A DNA stretch of 64,000 nucleotides from Polyangiaceae bacterium. GTDB lineage: Bacteria > Myxococcota_A > Polyangia > Polyangiales > Polyangiaceae. How positions within the stretch are numbered: the first letter of the stretch is position 1; each line of letters starts with the position of its first letter. A program made the translations under genes and the position numbers. The notes beneath the pieces are model-generated. The model was not told where the DNA came from and did not search any database. It saw only the letters and a list, made by a program, of their open reading frames with translations. The DNA lies in NCBI GenBank assembly GCA_025353725.1, contig JANXOF010000037.1:434001-498000 (forward strand). Direction: 5' to 3'. Below, one piece after another: positions 1 through 9,721 of this stretch.

Positions 1-1141
1 GAACGCTGAGACTTAGCTCGCCGACTTCATCCAAAAAGAGCGTTCCGCCGTGCGCCGCTTCGAGGAGGCCGATTTTGGCGGAGACGGCGCCGGAAAAGGC
101 TCCTTTGTCATGACCAAAAAGCTCACTCTCTGCGAGGCTCTCGGGCAAGGCGGCACAATTGACGGTGACGAGTGGTCCCTTGGCTCGGGGCGACCACGCG
201 TGAAGCGCCGACGCCGCGTGCTCCTTTCCGGTACCGGTTTCTCCCTCTACGAGAACCGGCAAATCGCTCTTTGCCAGTCGTTCGATGAGCGCATACAAGC
301 GAACCATCGAAGGCTCGACCAACACGACGGTGCGCCCTCCTACGTCTCGTGTCCAAAGGAGCTCCGACGCCAAAATGGCCGTTCCTGCGGTCGCTTGCTC
401 GCAGGCCGCGCGGCTCGTCGCGAGCAGCGTCTCGATGTCGGCGCCGTCGGTAGGGCACGCAGCCACGCCGGCTCGTGCGCTGTGCACATAGTTCGCAACG
501 TGACCGCGAACGCGCTCTGCCAGCTCCGCGGGATCGTCTTCGTCGGCATCGGGAAAGAGAACGAGCAAGTCTCCCTCCGCTGACCACGTGGCGACGTCGG
601 CCGGGCCGAGGTCTCTCGCCAGCGAATTCTCTACGCAGGTTTGAAGGAGCGCGGGAACCGCGGCACGCACCGTCACGAGCGCGAGCTGAGACTTTCGCCG
701 TAGGAGGCGTGCCACCTCTTCGGTCGCGCGCCGGTGAAATTCTGGAACTGCGACGACGCGGCCTTCCGCGCCGCGGCCTTCGCGGTGCAAGATCATCGAG
801 ACGGCGCCGATGGTGACGACGCTGCTTCGGCCGAGGAGCTTGACCCCTGACGTGCGGACGCCGTCCACGTAGGTGCCGTTGTGACTCCCCAAGTCTTCGA
901 TGGATACGTCGTTTGCGTCGACGAGAAACTGCGCGTGCCTTCGCGAGGCTGCCGGATCGTCGAGCGAGATTTGTCCGTCGCCGCCGCCACGTCCGACGAC
1001 CACGGCTCCGAGCGCGGGCAGCGGAAAGACGCTCGACGATTGACCCGTGATGACCAACAGGTAGCGCCGCTCGCTTTCGCCGCGGGAGAGTGCGTCTAGC
1101 GTTTGGGTTTGGGCTACCGGTCGCGGTGTTCCGTCGTTCAC
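1..1141 (-). CDS. Sigma-54-dependent transcriptional regulator with N-terminal FHA domain (partial, runs off the left edge)
   Basis: Minus-strand reading from GTG at 1141: [15 protein letters not shown]...[47 protein letters not shown] (FHA), later [26 protein letters not shown]...[13 protein letters not shown] (sigma-54 activator AAA+ motif, GAFTGA variant GAFSGA). The listed ORF 123..1235 is a different, Arg-rich frame. Confidence 0.85.
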   Translation of the reverse strand, partial: MNDGTPRPVAQTQTLDALSRGESERRYLLVITGQSSSVFPLPALGAVVVGRGGGDGQISLDDPAASRRHAQFLVDANDVSIEDLGSHNGTYVDGVRTSGVKLLGRSSVVTIGAVSMILHREGRGAEGRVVAVPEFHRRATEEVARLLRRKSQLALVTVRAAVPALLQTCVENSLARDLGPADVATWSAEGDLLVLFPDADEDDPAELAERVRGHVANYVHSARAGVAACPTDGADIETLLATSRAACEQATAGTAILASELLWTRDVGGRTVVLVEPSMVRLYALIERLAKSDLPVLVEGETGTGKEHAASALHAWSPRAKGPLVTVNCAALPESLAESELFGHDKGAFSGAVSAKIGLLEAAHGGTLFLDEVGELSLSV

Positions 1142-1366
1142 GGACGCGACTGTACCGCAAGGCTCGCTCCCATTCACGGCAACGATGGCCGACTCGGCAC
1201 GATCGGCCGGACATTGACGCCGCTTTCGAGTTCAAATCACCGATTTGCGGGCGCTATGGGTTGGCACGATGCCTGCTGCAGGTGAGTCCGACGCAGACGG
1301 GAAAAGAACCGGATTGCTGGCTCTCAACGCATGCCGTCCTCCTTTTCGAGGACACGGAGATTTGTC

Positions 1367-2068
1367 ATGAAACTCGCCATTGTTTGCGGAATTTCGTTGG
1401 TTTCGTTGTCGCTCGCCGCCGCGGTCGGCGGTTGCTCCGCCGCGCCCGTGGACGTCGCGCCTACGGAACCCGCGTCCGTCGCCGCCGTCGACACCACGGA
1501 GCACGCGCTCTCTGTTGTGTCCTCGAACCTTCGTCCGACCGTCGCGGATGGCCGAGCCGTCGACAGCTGGCAAACGTTCCTCACCGGTACGAGCGCATTC
1601 CGCGTGCGCGGCGTCACGGCCGAAGGTGAGACCCTTGCAGACTTCACGTTTAGGCCGGACTTCAGCGGCGATGGCGCGGGAGCCTCGCTCGTCGTCGAAA
1701 CGCTATTGCCCGAGCGCAGTACGCTTCGCATCGTCAACGGTGCGGTCATCGAAGGCCTCAACGTGAGCGCGTCGACGCAGGCGCTCTACGATGCCATGGG
1801 GCAAGACCTCGAAGCGCTCGCAGGCGACTCTGGCGACGCTGACGGTAGGCCCGCCGCGGGCGCAGTTGTCGGAGGGGTCGCGCCTCAGGGTTGGTGGGCG
1901 TGCACAAAAGCCTCTGCAAAGGTCACGTATCACTGCGGCGGGAGCGCCGTGAAGCTCCTAGCTTGCTTGCGCAAGGCGCGCTCAGCCTCCGCCTTCGAGG
2001 CGTGCGTGAGCGCCGTCGGCACCGATTGCAAAAACGCCGCAAAGACCTGGTACCACGAGTGCCTCTAA
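1367..2068 (+). CDS. Hypothetical lipoprotein
   Basis: MKLAIVCGISLVSLSLAAAVGGCSAAP signal peptide with lipobox; Cys-rich C-terminus. Confidence 0.7.
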   Translation: MKLAIVCGISLVSLSLAAAVGGCSAAPVDVAPTEPASVAAVDTTEHALSVVSSNLRPTVADGRAVDSWQTFLTGTSAFRVRGVTAEGETLADFTFRPDFSGDGAGASLVVETLLPERSTLRIVNGAVIEGLNVSASTQALYDAMGQDLEALAGDSGDADGRPAAGAVVGGVAPQGWWACTKASAKVTYHCGGSAVKLLACLRKARSASAFEACVSAVGTDCKNAAKTWYHECL

Positions 2069-2157
2069 GCGAGGCCATCGCGACGGTTTGACCGAAGCGC
2101 CGGCGCGGGGCGGCCGCCGGCGCGAACAACTTCGCTGTTAAATGGTAAAGATGCCGC

Positions 2158-3210
2158 GTGATGCCGTTCGACGCCAACGCACCCGCCAGAAAAGGATCCG
2201 GAGTCTTCGGGCTCCCGTACACGGAGGGTGACGCTGCCGTTGTTCTGATCCCCGTTCCGTGGGAGGCCACGACCTCCTACGGGGGTGGTGCGTCTTCCGG
2301 GCCACGCGCGATTCGAGCGGCAAGCGCGCAGGTCGACCTCTTCGACCTCGACGTCGAAAAGCCTTATAGCGCTGGGCTTTACATGACACCGGAGGCTGCC
2401 GAGATCCTCGAGGCCAATGCCGAAGGAAAGGCTCTTGCGGCGACGGTGATCGAGGCGGGCGGCACGCTTGCGTCCCCCGAGATCGAACGAGCGCTTGCGC
2501 GCGTCAACGCTCTCTCCGAAAGGGTCAACACGTGGGTCCACACCGAAACGGCGCGGCTCCTGAACCTCGGGAAAATAGTGGGCCTCGTGGGCGGCGATCA
2601 CTCTGTGCCTTACGGGGCATTCACGGCGCTCGCGGCAGTGTGTCCGAGCTTCGGGATTCTCCATTTTGACGCTCACTCGGATACGAGGCGTGCGTACGAA
2701 GGGTTTGTTCACTCTCACGCATCCATCTTGTTCAATGTCCTCGAGACGATTCCTCAAGTCAGTAAAGTGGTCCAGGTAGGTATCCGAGACGTGTGCGAAG
2801 AGGAGATGGACTACTGCGCAAGCCGTGGCAGCCGAGTCCGTATGTTTACCGATCGCGAGCTCGTCATGCGCCGCCACGCGGGTGAGCCGTTCGCCAAGTC
2901 CGTTCAAGACATCGTGCGCGAGTTACCTAACGAGGTTTGGGTCTCCTTCGATATTGACGGCCTCGACCCGCGCTTTTGCCCGCACACCGGAACGCCCGTT
3001 CCAGGTGGGCTCGATACGCACGATGTCGTCGCCATTCTGCGCGGCGTCGTCACGTCGGGTAGGCGCATCGTGGGGTTTGACCTCAACGAAGTCGCTCCAA
3101 ATCAGGCCGATGAGAGCGATGAGTGGGACGGGAATGTCGGCGCACGCATGCTCTACAAACTCATTGGGTTTACGCTTGCGAGCCAAGGCAAAGCGAAGTT
3201 GCGCCTCTGA
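2158..3210 (+). CDS. Agmatinase/arginase (ureohydrolase) family protein
   Basis: GGDHSVPYG, HFDAHSDTR, SFDIDGLDPRFCPHTGTPVPGG metal-binding motifs of the ureohydrolase family. Confidence 0.92.
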   Translation: MMPFDANAPARKGSGVFGLPYTEGDAAVVLIPVPWEATTSYGGGASSGPRAIRAASAQVDLFDLDVEKPYSAGLYMTPEAAEILEANAEGKALAATVIEAGGTLASPEIERALARVNALSERVNTWVHTETARLLNLGKIVGLVGGDHSVPYGAFTALAAVCPSFGILHFDAHSDTRRAYEGFVHSHASILFNVLETIPQVSKVVQVGIRDVCEEEMDYCASRGSRVRMFTDRELVMRRHAGEPFAKSVQDIVRELPNEVWVSFDIDGLDPRFCPHTGTPVPGGLDTHDVVAILRGVVTSGRRIVGFDLNEVAPNQADESDEWDGNVGARMLYKLIGFTLASQGKAKLRL

Positions 3211-3211
3211 A

Positions 3212-3496
3212 ATGCTTCGCTTCGCGCTCACTCCGTCGGAACATGCGCTTTTACGCGAGGTCCGTCTTTCAGACGAAGACCACGGTGGTCTGAGCGGCGA
3301 TGAGCTCGAGACCGACGAATGGGAGGCGATGAGCCGTCTCTGTTCCTTGGGGCTCGTCGAGGCCTTGGGGGAGTACGGGGAGGCCCCCGACGGCGAGGAG
3401 GATGAACGTGATGCTGGCGCGTCTGCGGTGGTCTACCGCATTACACATTCCGGAATTCTCGCGCTTGCTGACGAGCTTCCGCGCGACGAATCGTGA
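3212..3496 (+). CDS. Small hypothetical protein downstream of the agmatinase
   Basis: MLRFALTPSEHALLREVRLSDEDHGG...; ATG 1 bp after the agmatinase stop, likely co-transcribed. Confidence 0.55.
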   Translation: MLRFALTPSEHALLREVRLSDEDHGGLSGDELETDEWEAMSRLCSLGLVEALGEYGEAPDGEEDERDAGASAVVYRITHSGILALADELPRDES

Positions 3497-3618
3497 ATGA
3501 CGCTTTTGCGTCGGGATATAAGGTCCAACCGGTTCAGCAAACGGCCTGTTCCTTCTTGACAAAGTCGAGAAGAAACTGGCAGCTTCTCTCCGTGCTACGT
3601 GGGACTTGCCTACTTGCG

Positions 3619-4026
3619 ATGCGCTGGTTGACGGCGCTCACCGCGTTAAGCTTTTTGCTCACGGCGCAAGTCGCGCACGTCGCGCACGTCGGTCGCTTCG
3701 CCGCGACACTTGCCGCGGACACCGCGGTCGAGAGCGGCAAGCGTTACGCTGACGTTACAGAGAGCTCCTCCGAGGCTGCGCCGCCCCGCGAGGGCATGCC
3801 CGTCGCTGACGGAATCTGGCGCGGCCCGCCCGATGAGCGTGATGCGCTCGATGACCTCGATGCGCCGGATGACCTCGATGACGTTGACGACCTTGGGCTT
3901 TCGCCTTCGCGGACGTGGCGCACGACGTCGTTGAGCCGTTGCGCCTCGCGCTTTGTAACCGTCGATCCGTCGGCGGTGGGTCCGCGCGGGCACGGCAACG
4001 ACACTGAACGACCGCCCCGAGCATAA
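3619..4026 (+). CDS. Small exported/membrane hypothetical protein preceding the RND efflux operon
   Basis: MRWLTALTALSFLLTAQVAHVAHV hydrophobic N-terminus, acidic DALDDLDAPDDLDDVDDLG segment; immediately upstream of the efflux genes. Confidence 0.45.
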   Translation: MRWLTALTALSFLLTAQVAHVAHVGRFAATLAADTAVESGKRYADVTESSSEAAPPREGMPVADGIWRGPPDERDALDDLDAPDDLDDVDDLGLSPSRTWRTTSLSRCASRFVTVDPSAVGPRGHGNDTERPPRA

Positions 4027-4107
4027 GCGATCTTGTAATCGCAGTTCGTCGGTTGTTCAGAGGCCTACGCGTCGAGAGCGTTTGGTTCTCGTTTCGAAGG
4101 GAGTTTT

Positions 4108-5418
4108 ATGGTGGCTAGGGTTGCTGAGCATTGCTCGGTACGGCTTGCGCTTGTTGCGTTCGCTTCCTGTTTTTCCATGTCAACGGCCACGCTTTCGGGC
4201 GCGGCGGCCAACGAAGGAGGAGTGGCGAGTAACGATCGACCCCTGTCGATGTCGATGACGTTGGCCCAAGCGCTTGCATCCGCGGACGCTCGCGCGCCAG
4301 GCGTCGTCATCGCTCGTGCAGCCGTGCGCGAGGCGATGGCCGCGCGAGCGGGGGCTGGCGTTGTTTTTCCCTCAAATCCGAGGCTTTCGATCGATGGTCG
4401 CCCGCCCATCACGGGCGGAGCGGCGCTCGCGGACATGGGTTACGGAGCAAGCCTGGAGGTCCCGTTCGAGCTGGGCGGAGCTCCCTCCGCGCGCGTGCGC
4501 GAAGCCGAACGCACGGCGACGACCTTTCGGGCTGAACTTGGCGTCGAACGGGGCCGCGCGCGAACCGTCGCGTGGAGTTCGTACATGCGCGCACAAGTGG
4601 CTGACCAAAGGGTGAAGGAGCTCGCACTTTCGCTCGAGATTGCAGAGCGTGTTTTCGCGGCCTCGAAGCAGCGTGCGGTCGCGGGCGCGTCAGCAGACAT
4701 TGAGACGTCGCTTGCCGGAACGGAGGTCGCCCAGCTTCAAGTGAGCATGCAGCGGGCCTCTCTGTCGCAGCGAGCCCATCTCATGGACCTCAAAGCGGCG
4801 CTTGACCTTCCCGCGTCCCAATCGCTCGCTCTCCTCACGCCGGCTGAGGAGCCACGGTCCGTGCCGAGTGAGGCCGTTCTCGTTTCCCGTGCGCTCGCGG
4901 CGCGGCCAGAGCTAGCTGTTGTCAAGCAGCGCTTGATGCTTTTGGATGCGACGGGCGAACGCCTGCGAAAAGAGCTCTTTCCGCGGCTTGGCGTCTACGT
5001 AGGCGTCGATGCTTCGCCTCAATCATCGATCTTTGGTGTGGTTGGCGTCAGCGTAGAGCTTCCCGTCGCACAGCGAAATGTCGGGCCGCGGGCCCGCGTC
5101 GAAGCGGCGAGAGCAGGCGAAATTCAGCGCGATGAGCTGCTCGCGCGTCAGATCGCGCGCGAGGTCCTTCAATCACGCGACGCTTATGAAGCGCGCCTCG
5201 AAGAGCTGCGCTTGCTTGGCGACTCGGCTTTGCCCCAGGCGCTTCGCACGCTCGAACTTATCGAAATCGGCTGGCGAGCCGGACGCTTCGACGTCTTTCG
5301 CGTCACGACGGCCGCGCGCGAGGTCGCAAAAATTCGCGAGCAGAGGCTCGATGCGCTCGAAGCCGCGTGGACCGAAAGAATCGCAATCGACCGTTCGGTC
5401 GGTGGAATGGACCTATGA
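4108..5418 (+). CDS. TolC/CzcC-family outer membrane efflux protein
   Basis: TolC-like coiled-coil composition (SLEVPFELGG..., NPRLSIDG); operonic with a periplasmic adaptor and an RND pump; stop overlaps the next ATG (ATGA). Confidence 0.85.
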   Translation: MVARVAEHCSVRLALVAFASCFSMSTATLSGAAANEGGVASNDRPLSMSMTLAQALASADARAPGVVIARAAVREAMAARAGAGVVFPSNPRLSIDGRPPITGGAALADMGYGASLEVPFELGGAPSARVREAERTATTFRAELGVERGRARTVAWSSYMRAQVADQRVKELALSLEIAERVFAASKQRAVAGASADIETSLAGTEVAQLQVSMQRASLSQRAHLMDLKAALDLPASQSLALLTPAEEPRSVPSEAVLVSRALAARPELAVVKQRLMLLDATGERLRKELFPRLGVYVGVDASPQSSIFGVVGVSVELPVAQRNVGPRARVEAARAGEIQRDELLARQIAREVLQSRDAYEARLEELRLLGDSALPQALRTLELIEIGWRAGRFDVFRVTTAAREVAKIREQRLDALEAAWTERIAIDRSVGGMDL

Positions 5419-6611
5419 CTGACACGGAAGAAAAGAACCCTTTGGCGACGGCGCCTTCACTGTCGCGAGGGGGCTGGAAGGTCTCGCTCGCCGCGGCCGC
5501 CGCGACGGCCTGCCTTCTTGCGGGCGCCTTCACCTACTGGAGGTCGGCCGCAGCGGACCACGCGGGGGAACCTGCGCGCGATGTGCCGCGGCTCGACGGC
5601 ACGTGGATACGATTTTCGCCGCAATTTGCCGCGCGGTCGAAGGTGGCCTTTGCGCCGTGCGAAAGTGGCGTGCTCTCTCCGGTGGTGATTGTGACGGGCA
5701 CAGTCGCCTTTGACCCTCAGCTCGTGGCCGCCATTGGGGCGCGAATCCCTGGGCGGGTCCGGCGCGTCCTAAAGTTTCCCGGCGATCTCGTTAAATCCGG
5801 CGAGACAGTCGCCGAACTGGAGAGTGCCGATCTCGGCCAAACGCAGGCCGCTCTCGTCTCTGCGCGAGCCCACGCGGAAGCCGCGATAGCCAATCAGAGG
5901 CGGGAAGATCAACTCGCTGAACAACGTGTTTCGTCGCAGCGTGACGCCGAGCTTGCCCGTGCGACGGCTTCTGCGGCGAAGGCAGATCTGGTCGCGGCGG
6001 AGCAAAAGCTGCGTGCGATAGGTGGCTCGAACGCCGGGGAAGTAGGCATTCTCCAGCTCACTACACCTATCGCGGGCAAGGTCATCGAACTTCATATCTC
6101 GCGTGGGCAGTCCGTCGAGCCAACGCTCACGGCACTCCGCGTGGCCGACTTGAGTCGCGTGTGGATCGACCTCGCCGTTTTTGAACGCGAACTCGGTCAC
6201 CTCCGAACGGGGGACGCCGTCGAGATCTCTCCGCAGACAAATTCGACGATCACCATACCCGGAAAAATTGCGCACATCGGTGACGTCATCGACCTCGATA
6301 CGCGCAGTGCACCGGTACGCGTCGTCGTCGAAAACAACGACGAGTCGTTGCGGCCGGGGCAATCCGTCGTCGCGAAAATCCATACGGCACCTACGACGGT
6401 TGCTCAGCCTATGATTCCGCTAGACGCCCTCACGAGCATCGACGGCAAGTCGACCGTTTTCGTTTCCCACGACGAGACATCGGTGGAGCCACGGACTGTG
6501 GTCCTTGGCGCCAGAGATGTGACTCATGTGCTTGTTGCGAGCGGCTTGCAGCCCGGCGAACGCGTCGTGGTGAGCGGCGTATTTGCCCTCAAAGCAGAGG
6601 TTTTTAGGTAG
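5415..6611 (+). CDS. RND efflux periplasmic adaptor (CzcB/CusB-like)
   Basis: MTDTEEKNP...; GRVRRVLKFPGDLVKSGETVAELESADLGQTQAAL membrane-fusion protein motif; overlaps the upstream stop by ATGA. Confidence 0.88.
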   Translation: MTDTEEKNPLATAPSLSRGGWKVSLAAAAATACLLAGAFTYWRSAAADHAGEPARDVPRLDGTWIRFSPQFAARSKVAFAPCESGVLSPVVIVTGTVAFDPQLVAAIGARIPGRVRRVLKFPGDLVKSGETVAELESADLGQTQAALVSARAHAEAAIANQRREDQLAEQRVSSQRDAELARATASAAKADLVAAEQKLRAIGGSNAGEVGILQLTTPIAGKVIELHISRGQSVEPTLTALRVADLSRVWIDLAVFERELGHLRTGDAVEISPQTNSTITIPGKIAHIGDVIDLDTRSAPVRVVVENNDESLRPGQSVVAKIHTAPTTVAQPMIPLDALTSIDGKSTVFVSHDETSVEPRTVVLGARDVTHVLVASGLQPGERVVVSGVFALKAEVFR

Positions 6612-6615
6612 TTCG

Positions 6616-9600
6616 ATGCTCGCCAAAATCGTCGACCTCTCGATTCGCTTTCGTGGAACGGTCCTGCTTCTCCTCGCGGTGCTCCTCGTCGGGGGAGGAG
6701 TCGCCGCACGCTACCTGCCGATCGACGCGGTGCCCGACGTTTCCACGGTGCAAGTCTCGATCTTGACGGAAGCTCCCGGATTTTCCCCCGTCGAAATCGA
6801 GAGAACCGTGACGTTCCCGATGGAGGCCGCGTTAAACGGGACGCCAAATTTGGCCGAGCTCCGTTCGGTCTCGCGCTCGGGACTATCGGCCGTGACGGTC
6901 GTCTTCAAAGAGGGAACCAATATCTGGTTTGCCCGCCAAATTGTCCTTGAGCGTGTGCGCGGCGTTGAGCCCTCTTTGCCAAAGAGCGCCGCAAGGCCTG
7001 AGTTGTCACCCGTGTCTGGAGGACTTGGGGAGATCTACCAATTCGTAGTTCGCTCGGATCACCATTCGCCGACACAGCTGCGCACCATCCTTGACTGGGA
7101 GATTCTTCCGGAGCTTCGAAGTGTTCCGGGCATCATCGAAGTCAACACGATGGGCGGAGATCTCAAGCAGTATGAGGTGGTCATCGACCGGGGACGACTG
7201 CATGCGCACGAGATGAGTCTCAAAAACGTCAAAGAAGCACTCGAGCGCGCGAATATCAGCGTGGGTGGAGGGTACATCGATCGACCCGATGAGTCGTTCG
7301 CGCTGATCGGGGTTGGGCTGCTGCGGAACGAAGACGAGATAGCGAACGTCGTTTTGCGGACTGATCCCGACGGTACTCCGTTGCTCGTGAGACACGTCGG
7401 GCAGGTCCGCGTAGGTGCGGCGCTGCGGCACGGAGTGATCACACGCGACGGCGAGGGCGAGGCCGTGACGGGCGTTGTGATGATGCTCGTCGGTGCCAAC
7501 AGTCGTGACGTGGTGAACTCCGTGAAGAAGAAGCTCGTGGAGGTGCAGTCTGCCCTTCCCGCGGGCGTCATCGTGGAGCCTATCTACGATCGTTCGGATT
7601 TCGTGGGGCGCACGCTAAAGACCGTGCTCTCGAACCTCGTCGAGGGCGCGGTCGTCGTGACGGTGGTTTTGGCTCTGTTTCTTGGCTCTTTTCGTGGGGC
7701 TTTTGCCGTTGTGCTCGGTATCCCTGCGTCGATGGCCATGGCCCTCTTCGGTATGCACATTTTTGGGATTACCGGCGATCTGATGAGCCTAGGCGCGATC
7801 GACTTTGGGTTTCTCGTCGACGGGCCGATTGTGGTTTTGGAGGCCGTGATTACGGCTGCCGCCGGGCGGCAACTCGCCGGGAGCGCGCGTGCGCGGACGT
7901 ATGGCGAAATCTCGGCGGCCGTGGCGCGGCCGGTCGCCTTTTCCGTGGCCATTATCATGCTTGTCTACCTCCCGCTTCTCTCCCTCGAGGGAATCGAAGG
8001 GAAGATGTTTAGGCCAATGGCCGTAACGATGGCGTGTGCGCTCTTCGGCGCTCTCGTTTACTCCGTGCTTTTTTTTCCCGCGCTTCTCGTAACGGTAATG
8101 CCTCCACCGAAGACGCAAGGGCCGAAGTGGATAGGAGCCCTCGAGCGCGCCTATCAGCGACTCCTTCCGCGAGCGATGCGCGCGAAGGGCATTCTCGCGA
8201 TTGGGGCCGCGGTTTCCCTTGTCGGGAGTTTTTTTCTCCTGTCGGGCGCAGGCGCTGACTTTGTCCCCCGCATTGATGAAGGGGATGCCGTTGTCACGAT
8301 TCGCCGACCTCCGTCGATAAGTCTCGCCCAAGCGCGCGACCTAGACCTGAAAGTCGAGCGCGTACTCAAGCGATTTCCTGAAGTCGTGACGAGCTTGGGA
8401 ATGACGGGACGCGCAGAAGTCGCTATCGACCCCGTCGGAAACGATAATACCGACGTCTTCGTTCACCTGAAGCCGAAGCGCGAGTGGAAGAGCGCGCACG
8501 ACCTCGATGCGCTTTCCGTCCTTATGAAGAATGCGATCGAGAGCGAGGTGCCAGGTACCTTCGTGTCGATCTCGCAACCTATCGAAGACAAAACCAACGA
8601 GCTCATTAGCGGCTCCCGCGCGGACGTGCAGATTGCACTCTTTGGAAGCGACCTCAATCAACTCCGTCGCTTGAGCGACGAGGTCGGCGCCGCGGTCAAA
8701 GGCGTTCGCGGCGCGGGTGATGTGCGTATCGAAAAGCTACTCGGCGCTCCGACGCTCACCGTTCGGCCGGACCGAAGTCGCCTTGCGCGTTACGGCGTAA
8801 CGATGGAAGACGCGCTCGAGGCGGTCGAGGCGGCGCGCGTCGGTATTCCATTGGGTTTTATCTACGAGGAGCACCGTCGGTTCGAGCTGCGACTGCTTGT
8901 TCCACCGCGCTCCCCGACGAGCGCAGGTTTGGGCGAGCTGTTCGTTTCAGCGTCCGGCGGCAAGAGCATTCCGCTCTCCGAAATAGCGAAAATCGAGGAA
9001 TCCGAGGGCCCGACCCAAATTCGCCGTGAGGCTCTTACGCGCACAGTCCGCGTCGAGGTCAACTTGCGCGGGCGAGACCTCGTCTCTTGGGTCGCCGAGG
9101 CTCGCGCGCGAGTCGGTGCGCAGGTGAAGCTCCCGACGGGATATGAAATCTCGTGGGGCGGTCAATTCGAGAATTTCGAGCGCGCAAAAAAACGCCTCGC
9201 GATGGTCGTCCCTATGAGCTTAGCCATTATTTTCGCCATGCTGATGTGGATGTTTGGCAATTCTCGTTATGCTCTCGCTGTATTCGCTGTTGTTCCGTTC
9301 GCGCTTGTTGGAGGAATTTTAGGACTCGTACTGCGTGGGCTCTCGTTTAGCATTCCGGCCGCGGTCGGCTTTATTGCTCTCGCGGGAGTTTCGGTATTGA
9401 ACGGCGTCGTGATGGCCAACGACATAAAAACAAGGGCCGAAAAAGGCATTCCGCTCGACCAAGCCATCGAAGGCGGCGCCGTCCACACGATGCGAGCCGT
9501 GTTGTCAACGGGCGCAGTGGCGGCCTTCGGATTTCTACCGATGGCTCTCGCGACCGGTGCCGGTGCCGAGGTTCAGCGGCCGTTGGCCACGGTCGTCATT

Positions 9601-9687
9601 AGTGGAATCTTGTTTTCGACTTTCCTGACGATGTTCCTGCTTCCTGGCGTGTTGGAGCTCGCGCTTCGAGGCCACAAGGAGACCTGA
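6616..9687 (+). CDS. Heavy-metal efflux RND pump (CzcA/CusA family)
   Basis: MLAKIVDLSIRFRGTVLLLL...LPIDAVPDVSTVQVSILTEAPGFSPVEIER...; SLGAIDFGFLVDGPIVVLE; ~1020 aa. Confidence 0.93.
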   Translation: MLAKIVDLSIRFRGTVLLLLAVLLVGGGVAARYLPIDAVPDVSTVQVSILTEAPGFSPVEIERTVTFPMEAALNGTPNLAELRSVSRSGLSAVTVVFKEGTNIWFARQIVLERVRGVEPSLPKSAARPELSPVSGGLGEIYQFVVRSDHHSPTQLRTILDWEILPELRSVPGIIEVNTMGGDLKQYEVVIDRGRLHAHEMSLKNVKEALERANISVGGGYIDRPDESFALIGVGLLRNEDEIANVVLRTDPDGTPLLVRHVGQVRVGAALRHGVITRDGEGEAVTGVVMMLVGANSRDVVNSVKKKLVEVQSALPAGVIVEPIYDRSDFVGRTLKTVLSNLVEGAVVVTVVLALFLGSFRGAFAVVLGIPASMAMALFGMHIFGITGDLMSLGAIDFGFLVDGPIVVLEAVITAAAGRQLAGSARARTYGEISAAVARPVAFSVAIIMLVYLPLLSLEGIEGKMFRPMAVTMACALFGALVYSVLFFPALLVTVMPPPKTQGPKWIGALERAYQRLLPRAMRAKGILAIGAAVSLVGSFFLLSGAGADFVPRIDEGDAVVTIRRPPSISLAQARDLDLKVERVLKRFPEVVTSLGMTGRAEVAIDPVGNDNTDVFVHLKPKREWKSAHDLDALSVLMKNAIESEVPGTFVSISQPIEDKTNELISGSRADVQIALFGSDLNQLRRLSDEVGAAVKGVRGAGDVRIEKLLGAPTLTVRPDRSRLARYGVTMEDALEAVEAARVGIPLGFIYEEHRRFELRLLVPPRSPTSAGLGELFVSASGGKSIPLSEIAKIEESEGPTQIRREALTRTVRVEVNLRGRDLVSWVAEARARVGAQVKLPTGYEISWGGQFENFERAKKRLAMVVPMSLAIIFAMLMWMFGNSRYALAVFAVVPFALVGGILGLVLRGLSFSIPAAVGFIALAGVSVLNGVVMANDIKTRAEKGIPLDQAIEGGAVHTMRAVLSTGAVAAFGFLPMALATGAGAEVQRPLATVVISGILFSTFLTMFLLPGVLELALRGHKET

Positions 9688-9721
9688 TCGAGCGCGGCGG
9701 GCTCTGATAGTCTCGTGCACG

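Noticed and set aside
123-1235. 370-aa Arg-rich minus-strand ORF
   Set aside because: Wrong frame. The FHA/sigma-54 activator is clearly readable in another minus-strand frame over the same DNA.
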